Of a stretch of DNA of 64,000 bases, positions 1 to 9,487 are shown one piece after another. Position numbers and translations under genes: made by a program. The stretch spans positions 3,038,001-3,102,000 of the forward strand of contig NZ_CP075691.1 of NCBI RefSeq assembly GCF_020026305.1. The letters are read 5' to 3'. Below the pieces are notes generated by a model. It had not been told where the DNA came from. It ran no database searches and worked only from the letters and a program-made list of their open reading frames with translations. The DNA is from Streptomyces sp. 135. Lineage in GTDB: Bacteria; Actinomycetota; Actinomycetes; Streptomycetales; Streptomycetaceae. Within the stretch, counting starts at the first letter, position 1. Each line of letters begins with the position of its first letter.

Positions 1-1917
1 GGCCCGCCCGCACCCGGCGGCCGCCTCCCGCAGCCGCCGCTCCGCTTCGTACCCGTACCGTCGCGCGGGCCCCCGCGCGGCCAGCCGGCTCGCCCACTCC
101 ACGCACGGGCCGCCCGCGATGCCCGCCAGCATCAGCAGCACCGGCACGCCGAGGTTCGGGTCGGCGATGCCGATGATCTGCCCCAGCAGCCAGAGCCCGC
201 CCACGACCTGGAGCATCGACATCGCGGCCTGCGCGAGGACCGCCGCAGGCCACCAGTTGGGCCGCGGCGGACGTCCGACCGGCACGCCCGCCGTCACCGC
301 CAGCTTGTCGAGCGCCTCGGCAGCCCTTCGGCGCGCGCGCGGCGGCCTCCCGCACGGCCTGGCCCCAGGGCACGGGCAGCCCGCGGCCGCCTCGTCGGCC
401 ACCGTGCGCACGGCGTGCTCCACCCGCTGGCGCGCCGTCACCTCCTCGTCCACCACGGGCAGGCCCACCGGCGTCGCGGCGGCGCCGTGCGGCGAGCGCT
501 GCGACTCGTACCACCGCCAGAGTCTGAGCCAGGGGTCGCCGCACGCCTTGCCCGCGTGTCTGCGCCAGGCCCGTTCCGCCGCGTCCCCGGCCGCCGCGGC
601 GCCCACCGCGTCCGCGAGACGGTCCGCGAACTCCTCGCGGGCCTCCTCGCTGAGTCCGACGCGCCCGGGGCGGCGGCCCCGGGGCGCCCCGGCGACGTAG
701 ACCGGACGCAGGCGTTCCGCGGCGGCGTCCAGGTCGGCGGAGATCCGGCGGACGGCGGCGCCCCGTTCCTGGGTGAACTGGCCGAGTGCCTCCCGCAGTT
801 CGCCGATCCCGTCGCCGGTCAGCGCGGAGATGGCGAGCACGGTGGCACCGGGTTCTCCGTGTTCGCCGAGTGCGATGCCGTCCTCGTCGAGGAGCCGGCG
901 CAGGTCGTCGAGGACCTGGTCGGCGGCGTCTCCGGGCAGCCGGTCGATCTGGTTGAGCACCACGAAGGTGACCTCGGCGTGCCCCGCCATGGGCCGCAGA
1001 TACCGCTCGTGGAGCATCGCGTCCGCGTACTTCTCCGGGTCGACGACCCAGATGACGGCGTCGACGAGTGCCAGGATCCGGTCGACGTGCTCGCGGTGCT
1101 CGCCGACCGCCGAGTCGTGGTCGGGCAGGTCGATCAGTACGAGCCCCTGGAGCTCGTCGGCACCGGGCCCCTGGAGGGGGCGACGGCGCAGCCGCCCCGG
1201 GATGCCGAGCCGGTCGAGCAGCCCGGCGGCGCCGTCCGTCCAGCTGCACCCGATGGGCGCGGCGGTGGTCGGCCTGCGTACGCCGGTGTCCGAGATCATC
1301 ACGCCGGCGAGGGCGTTGAAGAGCGTCGACTTGCCGCTGCCGGTGGCGCCCGCGATGGCGACGACGGTGTGCCGTTCGGAGAGCCGCCGCCGGGCGTCCG
1401 CCTCGTCGAGGACCCGGCCCGCCTCGGCGAGGGTGCCGGCGTCGAGCCGGGTGCGGGAGAGCCCGACGAGTTCGCGCAGCGCGTCGAGCCGTGCGCGCAG
1501 GGGTCCGTCGTACGGCGTGGGGGGCGCGGTGGGGGCGTAGGCGCGGGGGGTGGTGGCGGGTTTCGAGGCATCCGCGACGCGGCGTGCGATGAGGCCGTCG
1601 CCCCAGGCGTCCTCGGGGTCGTCGGCGGGCTGGCCGAGGCCTTCAGGGGACCGGACGGGCTTCTGCTCGGTGCGGGCGGACGTCTGCCCGGTGCGGGCGG
1701 AGGCCTGACCTGACCGACCGCCCTCTTCAGGATGCCCCGCGCCTGCCGTGACCGTCGTGCCCGTCATGCCCGGCTCGTTCGCCGGGCCTGCCGCGCGCCC
1801 CGCAAGCCCCGCGCGCCCGGCAGCCGCCCCCTCCCGCTCGGCCCGCCCCTCTGTCTCCTTTCGCTCCTCCCGCTCGTCGCGTTCGGTGTGATCAGTGACG
1901 GCAGTCACCGCGGTCAC
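1..1917 (-). CDS. Dynamin/YfjP-type membrane GTPase (3' end cut by window edge)
   Basis: About 639 codons are visible with no stop before the left edge. The GTG start at 1917 overlaps the TGA of the upstream GTPase gene by four bases (GTGA), with AAGGAG just before it, so the pair is translationally coupled. After roughly 110 low-complexity Ala/Gly/Arg/Glu-rich residues comes a GTPase domain: Walker [10 protein letters not shown] with K about residue 196, G3-like DLPDHDS near 263-269, and an NQID-type G4. Two hydrophobic segments near residues 565-610 suggest a membrane hairpin. This fits the GTPase families often annotated as YfjP or HSR1-related. By analogy with dynamin-like proteins it may work with its partner at the membrane; that is inference. 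Confidence 0.85.
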   Translation of the reverse strand, partial: MTAVTAVTDHTERDEREERKETEGRAEREGAAAGRAGLAGRAAGPANEPGMTGTTVTAGAGHPEEGGRSGQASARTGQTSARTEQKPVRSPEGLGQPADDPEDAWGDGLIARRVADASKPATTPRAYAPTAPPTPYDGPLRARLDALRELVGLSRTRLDAGTLAEAGRVLDEADARRRLSERHTVVAIAGATGSGKSTLFNALAGVMISDTGVRRPTTAAPIGCSWTDGAAGLLDRLGIPGRLRRRPLQGPGADELQGLVLIDLPDHDSAVGEHREHVDRILALVDAVIWVVDPEKYADAMLHERYLRPMAGHAEVTFVVLNQIDRLPGDAADQVLDDLRRLLDEDGIALGEHGEPGATVLAISALTGDGIGELREALGQFTQERGAAVRRISADLDAAAERLRPVYVAGAPRGRRPGRVGLSEEAREEFADRLADAVGAAAAGDAAERAWRRHAGKACGDPWLRLWRWYESQRSPHGAAATPVGLPVVDEEVTARQRVEHAVRTVADEAAAGCPCPGARPCGRPPRARRRAAEALDKLAVTAGVPVGRPPRPNWWPAAVLAQAAMSMLQVVGGLWLLGQIIGIADPNLGVPVLLMLAGIAGGPCVEWASRLAARGPARRYGYEAERRLREAAAGCGRA

Positions 1918-3623
1918 CTCTCCTTCTGAAGTACGGACAGGGCGGCGATCAGCTCGGCCTGGGGTTCGGGATGCACGTCGAGGGCGTACAGGGGTGCGAG
2001 CCGCCGTTCGCGCTCGGTGGCGAGGACCTTCTCCAGGTACTCGGTCAGCAGGCGCCCGCCCCGGTCACGCAGCCGGACCGCGCCCTGGGCGCCGATCCGC
2101 TCCGCGAGGATCTCCCCGGCCGCGCGGGCCCGGTGCCCGCCGAGGAGGGCCGTGGCGAGCAGCGCGGCGACGACCTCGGGGTCGGGCAGGCCGTTCCTGT
2201 CGATGCGCTCCAGGCCGCGCACCTCGTCATCGGCGTACTCCTCCAGGACGCGCCGCCATCTGCGGACCGCCATCCCGATGCGGTGCTCGGCGCTCTCCAC
2301 CTCCGGATCGCGGTCGGCGAGCCCGGGGGCGCCCGCGGCGGGTTCGCGCCGCCAGGCCTCGTCGATGCGCTCGTCGGCGGCCGTGACGGCGCACAGCAGC
2401 AGCGCCTCCAGGCTCTCGGCGATCGCGTCGAGCAGTTCGCCGGGCCCGCAGTCGAGCGGATAGCTGCGCCACCGCTTCAGGGCGTCGCCCGCCAGTACGC
2501 CACCGGCCTGCAATCGCCCCTTCACGCGCGCGTACTCGTTGTCGTACGCCTCGTCGACGGCGGAAGTGAGCCGCAGAGCGGCGGCGTACTGGGCGGCGAC
2601 GGCGCCCGCGAGTTCGGGGAGCCGGGAGTCGAGCGAGTGCAGGACACCGTGTGCCGTGCGGGCGATGGCGGCGGCGCGGGCGGCGGGTTCCTGGACCCGG
2701 TGCGTGAGCCAGGCCCGCAGCGGTGCGACGGCGGTGGCGGGGAGCAGCCCGCCACCGCCCGCGGACTCGGGCAGTTCCGGCACGGTGAAACGCGGTACGT
2801 CGCCGAGCCCCGCCTTCGTGAGGAGGGCGCCGTACTGCCGTGACACCTCCGTCACGACCTGGTGGGGCACGCGGTCAAGGACGGTGACGAGGGTGGCGTC
2901 GTGCTCCTTGGCGGTACGCAGCAGATGCCAGGGCACCGCGTCGGCGTACCGGGAAGCGGTGGTCACCATCACCCATACGTCGGCCGCGGAGATCAGCTCG
3001 GCGGCGAGGCAGCGGCTGTCGGGGACGAGCGAGTCGACGTCGGGCGCGTCCAGGAGGGCGAGCCCGCGCGGCAGGGTGTGAGCGGTCTCGATCCGCAGGG
3101 CGCGTTCCTGCTCCTCCCCGCCCCCGCCGCCGTCGCCGTACGTCGGCATGTCGTCGTCGTTGTCCTCCTCGTCCTCCCCTTCGCCGCCCTGCACGGACTT
3201 CTTCGGGGGCATCCACACGCGGGTGAGGTCGGGCAGGACGCGCATCCCGGCGAACCAGTGATGATCATCCGGATGGCAGACGAGCACCGGCGTCCGCGTC
3301 GTGGGCCGCAGCACGCCCGCCTCGCTGACCTGCCGGCCCACGAGGGAGTTCACCAGGGTGGACTTGCCCGCCCCGGTGGATCCGCCGATGACGGCGAGCA
3401 GCGGCGCTTCGGGCGCCTTGAGCCGGGGCACCAGGTAGTCGTCGAGCTGTGCGAGCAACTCGTCCCGATTGGCACGCGCGCGTGGCGCCCCCGGCAGGGG
3501 GAGCGGAAAGCGTGCGGCGGCGACACGCTCGCGCAGGGCGGAGAGTGCGTCAAGCAATTGAGGCCGTACGTCCAAGGTCACCACATGCGAAGAATGCCCA
3601 ATTTTGATGGTTTTCTGAAGCAT
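1914..3623 (-). CDS. Dynamin-family GTPase, partner of the downstream GTPase
   Basis: A 569-residue protein. I chose the ATG at 3623, which has AGAGG upstream; an in-frame extension to 3740 is possible but lacks protein-like composition. Walker [11 protein letters not shown] lies at residues 80-89 and the G3-like DAPDVDS at 192-198. Between them is a very acidic, glycine-rich insertion (about residues 146-172), probably an exposed loop. The rest is helical and alanine/arginine-rich, as in bacterial dynamin-like proteins. Its stop overlaps the start of the next GTPase gene, so the two are probably made in fixed ratio and may form a hetero-complex, like other paired bacterial dynamins. Role unknown; membrane remodelling is only inferred. 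Confidence 0.85.
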   Translation of the reverse strand: MLQKTIKIGHSSHVVTLDVRPQLLDALSALRERVAAARFPLPLPGAPRARANRDELLAQLDDYLVPRLKAPEAPLLAVIGGSTGAGKSTLVNSLVGRQVSEAGVLRPTTRTPVLVCHPDDHHWFAGMRVLPDLTRVWMPPKKSVQGGEGEDEEDNDDDMPTYGDGGGGGEEQERALRIETAHTLPRGLALLDAPDVDSLVPDSRCLAAELISAADVWVMVTTASRYADAVPWHLLRTAKEHDATLVTVLDRVPHQVVTEVSRQYGALLTKAGLGDVPRFTVPELPESAGGGGLLPATAVAPLRAWLTHRVQEPAARAAAIARTAHGVLHSLDSRLPELAGAVAAQYAAALRLTSAVDEAYDNEYARVKGRLQAGGVLAGDALKRWRSYPLDCGPGELLDAIAESLEALLLCAVTAADERIDEAWRREPAAGAPGLADRDPEVESAEHRIGMAVRRWRRVLEEYADDEVRGLERIDRNGLPDPEVVAALLATALLGGHRARAAGEILAERIGAQGAVRLRDRGGRLLTEYLEKVLATERERRLAPLYALDVHPEPQAELIAALSVLQKER

Positions 3624-3894
3624 ATGAGAGCCTCTGCGCGCCGATCGGACACCACGGAGGGAAGGGACGACTGGGGCGCAGGCATAACGAGTGCACAACA
3701 CCCGTGGCGCGAGGCGCCAAAAGCGATGCGAGATTCGCACCTGCCTGCGATTATCAGGACCGCTTCACCGAACCTCCACATCGCGGCGCGGAGGCGAAGC
3801 ACCAGGGACAGGGAGCCGGGAGCCCTATCCTTGTCCCCGGCAAGGTCACGGATCTCCCCCAACATCCGAACCCCATGCCACCCGGCCACACCCG

Positions 3895-3967
3895 GCCCCC
3901 GTAGCTCAGTGGATAGAGCAGGCGCCTTCTAAGCGCTTGGCCGCAGGTTCGAGTCCTGCCGGGGGCA
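3895..3967 (+). tRNA. tRNA-Arg (anticodon UCU)
   Basis: The full cloverleaf can be drawn. Acceptor stem GCCCCCG (3895-3901) pairs with CGGGGGC (3960-3966), with discriminator A at 3967. The D arm contains GCTCAGTGGATAGAGC, the anticodon stem is GGCGC/GCGCT around loop CTTCTAA with anticodon TCT, and the T arm is GCAGG-TTCGAGT-CCTGC. The 3' CCA is not encoded. It reads AGA codons, which are rare in DNA of this composition. Confidence 0.95.
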
Positions 3968-4168
3968 CACACGGCCTCTCACCTGCGGAAGCGGGCGAGG
4001 GGCTCTTTCAATGTCCGGGTGCACATCGCTCGCAGAGCAAGCGCCTCCACCCGGCCGCGATCGTGGGCGCAGACGAACTGCGGCGCCACGGCGACACACC
4101 CCCGTCAGCTGATCCGCATCCGAAACACGTGTGGCACCGGGTAGCACACCTCCCCTATCGTGGACAGC

Positions 4169-4437
4169 ATGACAGCGCAGCCGTAGATCACTCAGCGCGA
4201 TCTGTGTACCCGCTCCAAGGAGATCATGGACGCCGTTCAGGGGGACAGGCGTTCACTGTCGCCCGCGACGGACACCGCCTGGGCGAGCTGATCCCGCTCC
4301 GCCGCCGTCGCCGGTTCGTTCCCCGTGCCGAGTTCGTGACCACGTCGCGCACGGCCCCTGACATTTCGCCGGACGCCTTCCGCAACGACCAGGACGCCGT
4401 CGTCGAGCAGGAGTTGGACGACCCGTATGGCCGTTGA
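4169..4437 (+). pseudogene. Phd/prevent-host-death family antitoxin, reading frame broken twice
   Basis: An ATG at 4169 opens MTAQP and meets an in-frame TAG at 4184-4186. The same frame then continues with ITQRDL...RSKEIMDAVQ, typical of the N-terminal DNA-binding part of Phd-type antitoxins. At the G run 4240-4244 the frame is lost; adding one G restores GGQAFTVARDGHRLGELIPL, which continues to DPYGR and a TGA at 4435-4437. That end overlaps the toxin start by 11 bases, the usual antitoxin-toxin layout. As written, no full antitoxin can be made. Either the gene has decayed (stop plus -1 frameshift), or the G run is a sequencing error and translation begins after the TAG. Family assignment is strong; functional state is open. 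Confidence 0.75.
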
Positions 4438-4885
4438 GTACGAGCAGGGCCTGCTCGACACCAACATCATGATCCTGCGCAAGTGGATCGACGCCGACGA
4501 GTTGCCCGCCGAGATGGCCATCAGCGCCATCACACTCGCGGAACTCTCCGCGGGCCCCCACCAAGTACGGGGCAGCGGCGAGCAGAGCGACTACGAGGAA
4601 CACGCCGAGCGGGCCCGCCGCATGGACGTGCTGCAGCGCGCCGAGAACGAGTTCGACCCGATCCCCTTCGACGTGGAGGCGGCCCGTATCTACGGCAGGA
4701 TCTCCGCCGCCGCCGTCTCCGCAGGCCGCAAGCCCCGTCGCCGTGTGGCCGACCTGATGATCGCCGCCACCGCAGCCGCTGAGGAACTCCCCCTCTTCAC
4801 CACGCACCCCGACGACTTCAAGGGCCTCGATGACTTGATCACCATCGTGCCCGTATCCCGGCCCGAGATCCCGCATGACCGGTAG
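4427..4885 (+). CDS. PIN-domain ribonuclease toxin (VapC-like)
   Basis: A 152-residue protein of normal PIN length. The acidic residues expected of a PIN nuclease are present: D11 in LLDTNIMI, E39 in LAELSAG, D109 in RVADLMIAATA and D129/D130 in HPDDF. PIN toxins of this type cleave RNA with Mg2+ and are neutralised by the antitoxin encoded just upstream. The start overlaps the antitoxin 3' end by 11 bases, so the two would be co-translated. This frame is intact although the antitoxin frame is broken, an unexpected combination if the toxin is active. A hairpin at 4901-4929 probably ends the transcript. Confidence 0.88.
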   Translation: MAVEYEQGLLDTNIMILRKWIDADELPAEMAISAITLAELSAGPHQVRGSGEQSDYEEHAERARRMDVLQRAENEFDPIPFDVEAARIYGRISAAAVSAGRKPRRRVADLMIAATAAAEELPLFTTHPDDFKGLDDLITIVPVSRPEIPHDR

Positions 4886-4900
4886 CACCGCACTTAAGTG

Positions 4901-4929
4901 ACCGCTCGGCCCATGATGAACCGGGCGGT
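4901..4929 (+). terminator. Hairpin after the PIN toxin gene
   Basis: ACCGCTCGG (4901-4909) pairs with CCGGGCGGT (4921-4929), including one G-U pair, with an 11-base loop, 16 bases after the toxin stop. No T tract follows, as is common for terminators in high-G+C actinomycetes. Confidence 0.5.
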
Positions 4930-5289
4930 TCCCAGCCAATGAGCGCATGAGTGACAGCAAGCGCCTCAACGGCTTTCGTTCGCGAACGGCCTGCGAGTAC
5001 GCAGGTGAGCACATCGCTCAGCCTCTGACACCTTCTAAGACGGTGCCCTGCGTGGTGAGGCGGACGAGGTCTTTGTAGCAGCGCGATCCGCACTCCGATG
5101 CGTTTGCCACGTAACCATTTCCGCAGGTCGATTCGGTTCCTCCGTCGCTCTCACCTGGTGGAGACATCCCACACCCCAGTATCGGAAAGCTGCCGCCGAA
5201 GTACCTTCCTGTACGCCAGACTCTGGTGTGCGGCACACGGAGGTGAAGTAGAGGAAGTCCGGTTGAAGCGAGTAAGGGAGGGCGACGCG
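4930..5289. other. Gene-free stretch with one palindrome
   Basis: I see no credible coding region between the toxin hairpin and the lipoprotein gene. A perfect 12-bp palindrome CGTTCGCGAACG lies at 4977-4988. The stretch is less G+C-rich than its surroundings and may include a promoter for the lipoprotein gene, but I cannot place -35/-10 boxes with confidence. Confidence 0.4.
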
Positions 5290-5859
5290 GTGCTCAATGG
5301 GTGGTACGGACAGGTAGAGAAGACGGTCGGCAGACGAAACGCCTTGAGGTATACAGGCCTGGGCCTGGTGTCGCTCGTACTGACCGCTTGCGGCGGAAAG
5401 AAGAGCGGCAACGGCACGACGAACCCCGAAGGCAGCAAATCCGTCCGGGCCACGGTCACCGGAGCGGCGGTCGCGGCGTTCGCGCGTGGTTCTTGGGATC
5501 TGGCCATCCTCCCCAAGGGGCAGGTCAACGACGAGTACACGCGAATCAGCATCACCGGCCGCACGTGGAGCCTCGATGACGGGGACGTCACTGGATCGTA
5601 CGAACTCACCAGCCGCGAGCTCGTGGTCACGGTGAACGGCCAAAGTTCGGAAAACGTCTGGGTCGGTACAGGGCTCCCGGGTACCGTCGGGGACGACGCG
5701 TCGTTCACTCTACGCTGGGGAGCTGACGCGTCATCCGATCCTGTTGACGCGGGCTCGCCGGTGGATACGACGCCCATCGCGTTGCCCGTGTCCTGGGACG
5801 GGCGGACGCTGAAAATCCAGGCGCAGAACGGAGTGTCTATCAGCGCCGTACGCGTCTGA
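5290..5859 (+). CDS. Putative Tat-exported lipoprotein of unknown function
   Basis: A 189-residue protein starting at GTG 5290, preceded by GGGAGGG at suitable spacing; upstream in-frame codons do not look coding. The N-terminus has a twin-arginine-like GRRNALRY (residues 14-21), a hydrophobic stretch, and lipobox LTAC with lipidated Cys34, so it should be anchored on the outer face of the membrane. The mature part is rich in Thr, Ser, Gly and Asp with many short beta-prone stretches and no motif I recognise. Codon use is slightly less G+C-rich than its neighbours. It stands alone between a toxin-antitoxin remnant and an IS remnant, so it may be part of an acquired patch. Confidence 0.7.
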   Translation: MLNGWYGQVEKTVGRRNALRYTGLGLVSLVLTACGGKKSGNGTTNPEGSKSVRATVTGAAVAAFARGSWDLAILPKGQVNDEYTRISITGRTWSLDDGDVTGSYELTSRELVVTVNGQSSENVWVGTGLPGTVGDDASFTLRWGADASSDPVDAGSPVDTTPIALPVSWDGRTLKIQAQNGVSISAVRV

Positions 5860-5892
5860 TACGGGGGGGCTTGCGGGAGGGCAAGGCGGATT

Positions 5893-5907
5893 TCCGCGCT
5901 CCGCGGA
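5893..5907 (+). terminator. Small hairpin after the lipoprotein gene
   Basis: TCCGCG (5893-5898) and CGCGGA (5902-5907) form a 6-bp stem 34 bases downstream of the lipoprotein stop. It is weak and has no T tract. The rest of 5860-6108 holds no gene I can support. Confidence 0.3.
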
Positions 5908-6108
5908 TGTCTCCTCATAGGCTGACGGACTGAGTGCCGGACATGGTCGCAATACGGCGGCGATTAGCTCAAACCGCGAGCAGTACGAACAGACGCTCTG
6001 CTGGGGTTTGCCGGCCGCACCGCGTCGGCGATCACTGGGGAATCCGCCGCCCCAGGGCCTATCGCATGCAGAGCGAGCGCAGCCAGCGCGCGGACAGTCG
6101 AGACGGAA

Positions 6109-6330
6109 TCAATGACTCACCCGCGGAGGAGTCCCCAAGTACCGGGCGTCGCCGTTGCCCAGAGACCGGGCCTGCTGGGCGAGGCTGCGGCCGAGCCCTT
6201 TGGCGCCCTCGACGGCGAAGCGTCGCTCGGACCACTGCTCGCACCATCGCATCAGCTGTCGGACGGTGCCGGCGTTGATGACGAAGCGTCGCTGGGCGAG
6301 CTGGTCCTGGCCCTCATCGCCGAGCTCGCC
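6109..6330 (-). mobile_element. IS110-family transposase remnant (N-terminal fragment)
   Basis: Read on the minus strand, a stretch resembling NAGTVRQLMRWCEQWSERR followed by FAVEGAKGLGRSLAQQ matches my memory of the region after the DEDD N-terminal domain of IS110-type transposases, where a conserved V-E-x-x-x-x-L-x-R-x-L-A pattern occurs. The similarity stops after LGNGDARYLG, where the frame runs into a stop at 6109; no catalytic C-terminal domain or opposite end is present. Upstream of about 6330 the reading frame no longer looks like a transposase. I take it as a degraded fragment, with approximate boundaries and moderate certainty. Confidence 0.45.
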
Positions 6331-6420
6331 CGACACGAACGCCTCCCCACCATCGCCCTGATAGTCGGGGCCGCCGGACTGATCGGCGGAATGATCCTCG
6401 GCGCCGTCATCGCCGACTAG
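6112..6420 (+). CDS. Doubtful ORF with one membrane segment (possible fusion remnant)
   Basis: This frame encodes 102 residues. The first two thirds lie antisense to the transposase remnant and do not look like a protein. The last 25 residues (LPTIALIVGAAGLIGGMILG and following) form a convincing glycine-zipper membrane helix ending at a stop. No good ribosome-binding site precedes the ATG at 6112, and no nearer ATG/GTG exists for the hydrophobic part. It may be the tail of a small membrane protein cut by the IS event, or chance. Low confidence as an expressed gene. Confidence 0.2.
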   Translation: MTHPRRSPQVPGVAVAQRPGLLGEAAAEPFGALDGEASLGPLLAPSHQLSDGAGVDDEASLGELVLALIAELARHERLPTIALIVGAAGLIGGMILGAVIAD

Positions 6421-6502
6421 CCGGACCCGGGCCCGGCCCCCCGTCGGAGGCTGCGGCCCGGCCGCTGCCGGACGGGCCCCGGGCACTCCGCCGCTGAAGG
6501 TC

Positions 6503-8893
6503 TCAGCCCATTCCCCTGGCACTCGCCTCCCCGCGCCGCTGTGCTGGAGTCGTGGCCCCGGCAAGCTCTTCTTGCTGGTCCGGACGCAGACACTCGATCA
6601 GATAGTCGCCGGTGCCGGGGTCACGGCTCACTCCGTGCGTCTCGCTGCCGAAGCCGGGGAAGTGATGGTCGAAGGACTCCAGGGCCCTGAGGTAGCGCAG
6701 GAGAGGGCCGTCTTCCTGCCCGGCGCTCTCGCCCGGCATGAGGACCGGGATGCCGGGCGGCGTGACCGTGATCATCGCCGCAGCGACCCGGCCCGGCGCG
6801 TCCGACAGCGGGATCCGTTCGGTGCCGCCACGGATCAGGCGCTCATAGCACAGCTGGGGCGGGGCGACCGGTTCCGGAAGCTGCTGAAAGGCCAGGTCGA
6901 GGAGTTCCACCAGGCGGGCATCGCGCAGGTGGTCGTGCATTTCCCGGCACAAGTCGCGCAGGCTCCGTCCCGCGTAACGCCGCGGGTGCTCGGTGACCAG
7001 GGCGGGCAGGACACGGTCCAGAGGAGCGTCACCGTCGAAGAGGTCCTTGAAGTCCATCAGGGCGTCCAGCAACGTCCCCCACTTGCCCTTCGTGATGCCC
7101 ATGGAGAACAACACCAGCGTGGTGTAACTGTCGGTCTTCTCCACGACGATGCCGCGCGTGGTCAGATAGGCGGTGAGCACCCGAGCCGGGATGCCCCAGT
7201 CCGACAGCGCACCGGTCGCGACGAGCCCTGGGCATGTCAGGGTGACCTTGATCGGGTCGAGCATGCAGTAGCCGTCGGTCAGACCGGGGAAGCCGTGCCA
7301 GTCGGCGTCGGGGTCGAGGTGCCAGCAGGACGGCTCGGTCCGCAGCAGCTCCGGCGGGGCCTCGTCGAACGGCAGCCGTGTCCCGCTGCCGGGGTCGGTC
7401 ACTTCATCCGGCTGCCACACCCCGAAGAACCAGGGCGGCCGGTCCCCGGCGGACTCGATCCGCCGCCCGAGGCGCACCATCTCCTGCCGGAAGCGAACCG
7501 CCTCCGACACTGCCTCGTCCACGAGCCACTGGCCTTGCGGACCGTCCATCATCGCCGTGGCCACGTCCAGCGAGGCGATCATCGGATACAGCGGCGACGT
7601 CGTGCCGTGCATCATCAGTGTCTCGTTGAACCGGTCGTGCTCCACCGGCGCCCGCTGCGCGGACCGGACGTGCACCATGGCGCCCTGCGACAAGGCGGCC
7701 AGCAGTTTGTGGGTGGACTGGGTCGCGAAGACCGTCGGCCGGTCAGGGCCGGGGAACGCCTTCTCGTCCACCGACATGCCATAGCGCCCCGCATAGAGCG
7801 GATGGAAGCGGGCGTAGGCGAACCAGGCCTCGTCGAAGTGCAGCCGGGGGGTGACGGCCGCGAAAGCCCTGGCCGCCGCCCCCGCGTCATAACACAGCCC
7901 GTCATAGGTGGAATTGGTGAACACTGCGTACTGGGCGCGCGACGACACCGCGCCCCCCGTCAGGGGGCTCTCCGCGATGCGCGCCGCCACCGAGTCCGCT
8001 GCGATCTCAGCCGGTGGCAGCGGTCCGGCGAGGCCAAAGCCGTTGCGGCTCGGGACCAGGTACACCGGCCGGGCGCCGGAGACGACCAGGCCGTGCAGCA
8101 CCGATTTGTGGCAGTTGCGGTCCACCAGCGCGATCTCGTCGCGGGTCACGCTGAAGTGGCCGACCAGACGGTTACAGGTGGAATCACCGTGCAGGACGAA
8201 GTAGGTGCGGTCGGAGCCGAAGACCCGGGCCGCATTACGCTCCGCCTCGCCGATCGGCCCGGTGTGTTCGAACAACGAACCGAGCTCCTCCACCGAGATC
8301 GACAGATCGCTGCGCAGCAGCCGCTCCCCGAAGTATTCGTGGAAGGCCCGTCCCACGGGTGATTTGAGGAAGGCCACACCGCCGGAGTGCGCCGGGGTGT
8401 GCCATGAATACTCGTGCGCGTCGTCGAAACGCCGCAGCGCCTTGAAGAACGGCGGAAGCAGGGCCTCCTGGTAGACGCGCGCGGCGGTGGAGATCCGCCC
8501 CGCGATGAACGCCGGCGTGTCCTCCAGCGGCCACACATATCCCACCACCGACTGCGACACCCACAGCGGAAGCTCACGCAGCCCCTCCTCCGCCATGACC
8601 AGGAACACCGGCAGATCCTGGAACCGGCGCCCGATCCGGCGCAGAACCAGCGCGCCGCCTGGCCCGTCCTCCGCTCCGGCTCCGGCTCGGGACGGAAGAT
8701 CCCAGGCGACCACCGCAGCGGCCAGACCGGCTTCCGTCCTGAGCACCGCCTCGGCATCGGAGACGCTCACCACCCAGCGGACCTGGAAGCCCCGCGCCCG
8801 GATCCCCTCGGCGATCCGGGCCAGTTGTCCGGCGGTGGCGCCCGCGTCCTCCGGGTACTCCGCCACCGCGACCAGAACCGTGCCATCGGCCAT
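6503..8893 (-). CDS. PLP-dependent Orn/Lys/Arg decarboxylase (AdiA/CadA/SpeC type)
   Basis: A 796-residue protein starting at ATG 8893 behind GGGAGGGGG. Residues 1-135 form the response-regulator-like 'wing' domain of the large basic amino-acid decarboxylases. The PLP domain follows, with HTPAHSGG near residue 165, LHGDSTCNRL, the PLP-ring aspartate in HFDEAWFAY (about D354) and the Schiff-base lysine in QSTHKLLA (K396). A C-terminal domain completes the usual architecture at close to normal length. It should decarboxylate ornithine, lysine or arginine to the polyamine precursor or for acid resistance; sequence alone does not let me choose. No antiporter or partner gene is adjacent, so it looks monocistronic. 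Confidence 0.9.
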   Translation of the reverse strand: MADGTVLVAVAEYPEDAGATAGQLARIAEGIRARGFQVRWVVSVSDAEAVLRTEAGLAAAVVAWDLPSRAGAGAEDGPGGALVLRRIGRRFQDLPVFLVMAEEGLRELPLWVSQSVVGYVWPLEDTPAFIAGRISTAARVYQEALLPPFFKALRRFDDAHEYSWHTPAHSGGVAFLKSPVGRAFHEYFGERLLRSDLSISVEELGSLFEHTGPIGEAERNAARVFGSDRTYFVLHGDSTCNRLVGHFSVTRDEIALVDRNCHKSVLHGLVVSGARPVYLVPSRNGFGLAGPLPPAEIAADSVAARIAESPLTGGAVSSRAQYAVFTNSTYDGLCYDAGAAARAFAAVTPRLHFDEAWFAYARFHPLYAGRYGMSVDEKAFPGPDRPTVFATQSTHKLLAALSQGAMVHVRSAQRAPVEHDRFNETLMMHGTTSPLYPMIASLDVATAMMDGPQGQWLVDEAVSEAVRFRQEMVRLGRRIESAGDRPPWFFGVWQPDEVTDPGSGTRLPFDEAPPELLRTEPSCWHLDPDADWHGFPGLTDGYCMLDPIKVTLTCPGLVATGALSDWGIPARVLTAYLTTRGIVVEKTDSYTTLVLFSMGITKGKWGTLLDALMDFKDLFDGDAPLDRVLPALVTEHPRRYAGRSLRDLCREMHDHLRDARLVELLDLAFQQLPEPVAPPQLCYERLIRGGTERIPLSDAPGRVAAAMITVTPPGIPVLMPGESAGQEDGPLLRYLRALESFDHHFPGFGSETHGVSRDPGTGDYLIECLRPDQQEELAGATTPAQRRGEASARGMG

Positions 8894-9344
8894 GCCGTCC
8901 CCCTCCCCGGTGGCCCGCGCCACCCCGAAACACGAGTGTTGACGGCCCCCGCACGCACGATCACCCGACTCCAGCCAAACCACTCCATTGGGGCAAAACT
9001 GGGGCCATCGGCTGACGCGCCGACACCGATACCGTCGGATCACGGCGTCTCATCAGGAGTGTCCTGCGTTCCGCCGCCCTGCGGCCGCACCCCCGACGGC
9101 GGGATCAGCGGCTTCGCGATCCCCCCACAGCCCGTCCGGAACTCGGGTTCGGCGACGCTGGGCCGCCAGCACGGGACACATGGCCTGCGTCCCCGCGCTG
9201 GCCTCAAGCGGACTTCTCGATTCACGCCTCCCTGTTGGGGCGACGGCTCCCGGAGTGCCTCTCGCCGGCGCGATCTACAATGAAGCCGCCAGGCCGTCGC
9301 GGCCCGGTCCGGCGCGGATCAGAGAGGTTGCGGGACGGCTTGAA
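8894..9344. other. Long non-coding stretch upstream of the decarboxylase and the repeat array
   Basis: No convincing gene on either strand. The decarboxylase promoter should be in the first 100 bases. A TACAAT hexamer occurs at 9276-9281 on plus but lacks a clear -35 partner. Apart from that I see nothing recognisable. Confidence 0.4.
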
Positions 9345-9356
9345 GTGCGCTAGCAC
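9345..9356 (+). promoter_or_regulatory. Imperfect palindrome adjoining the heptamer array
   Basis: GTGCGCTAGCAC carries GTGC/GCAC arms around GCTA and sits immediately before the 7-bp repeat array, within the expected promoter region of the gene starting at 9488. TTGAAG just before it could be a -35-like box. Candidate operator only. Confidence 0.3.
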
Positions 9357-9360
9357 ACTG

Positions 9361-9457
<97 letters not shown>

Positions 9458-9487
9458 TAAGCCGCGCTGAGCGCGAGGAGGTTCGGG

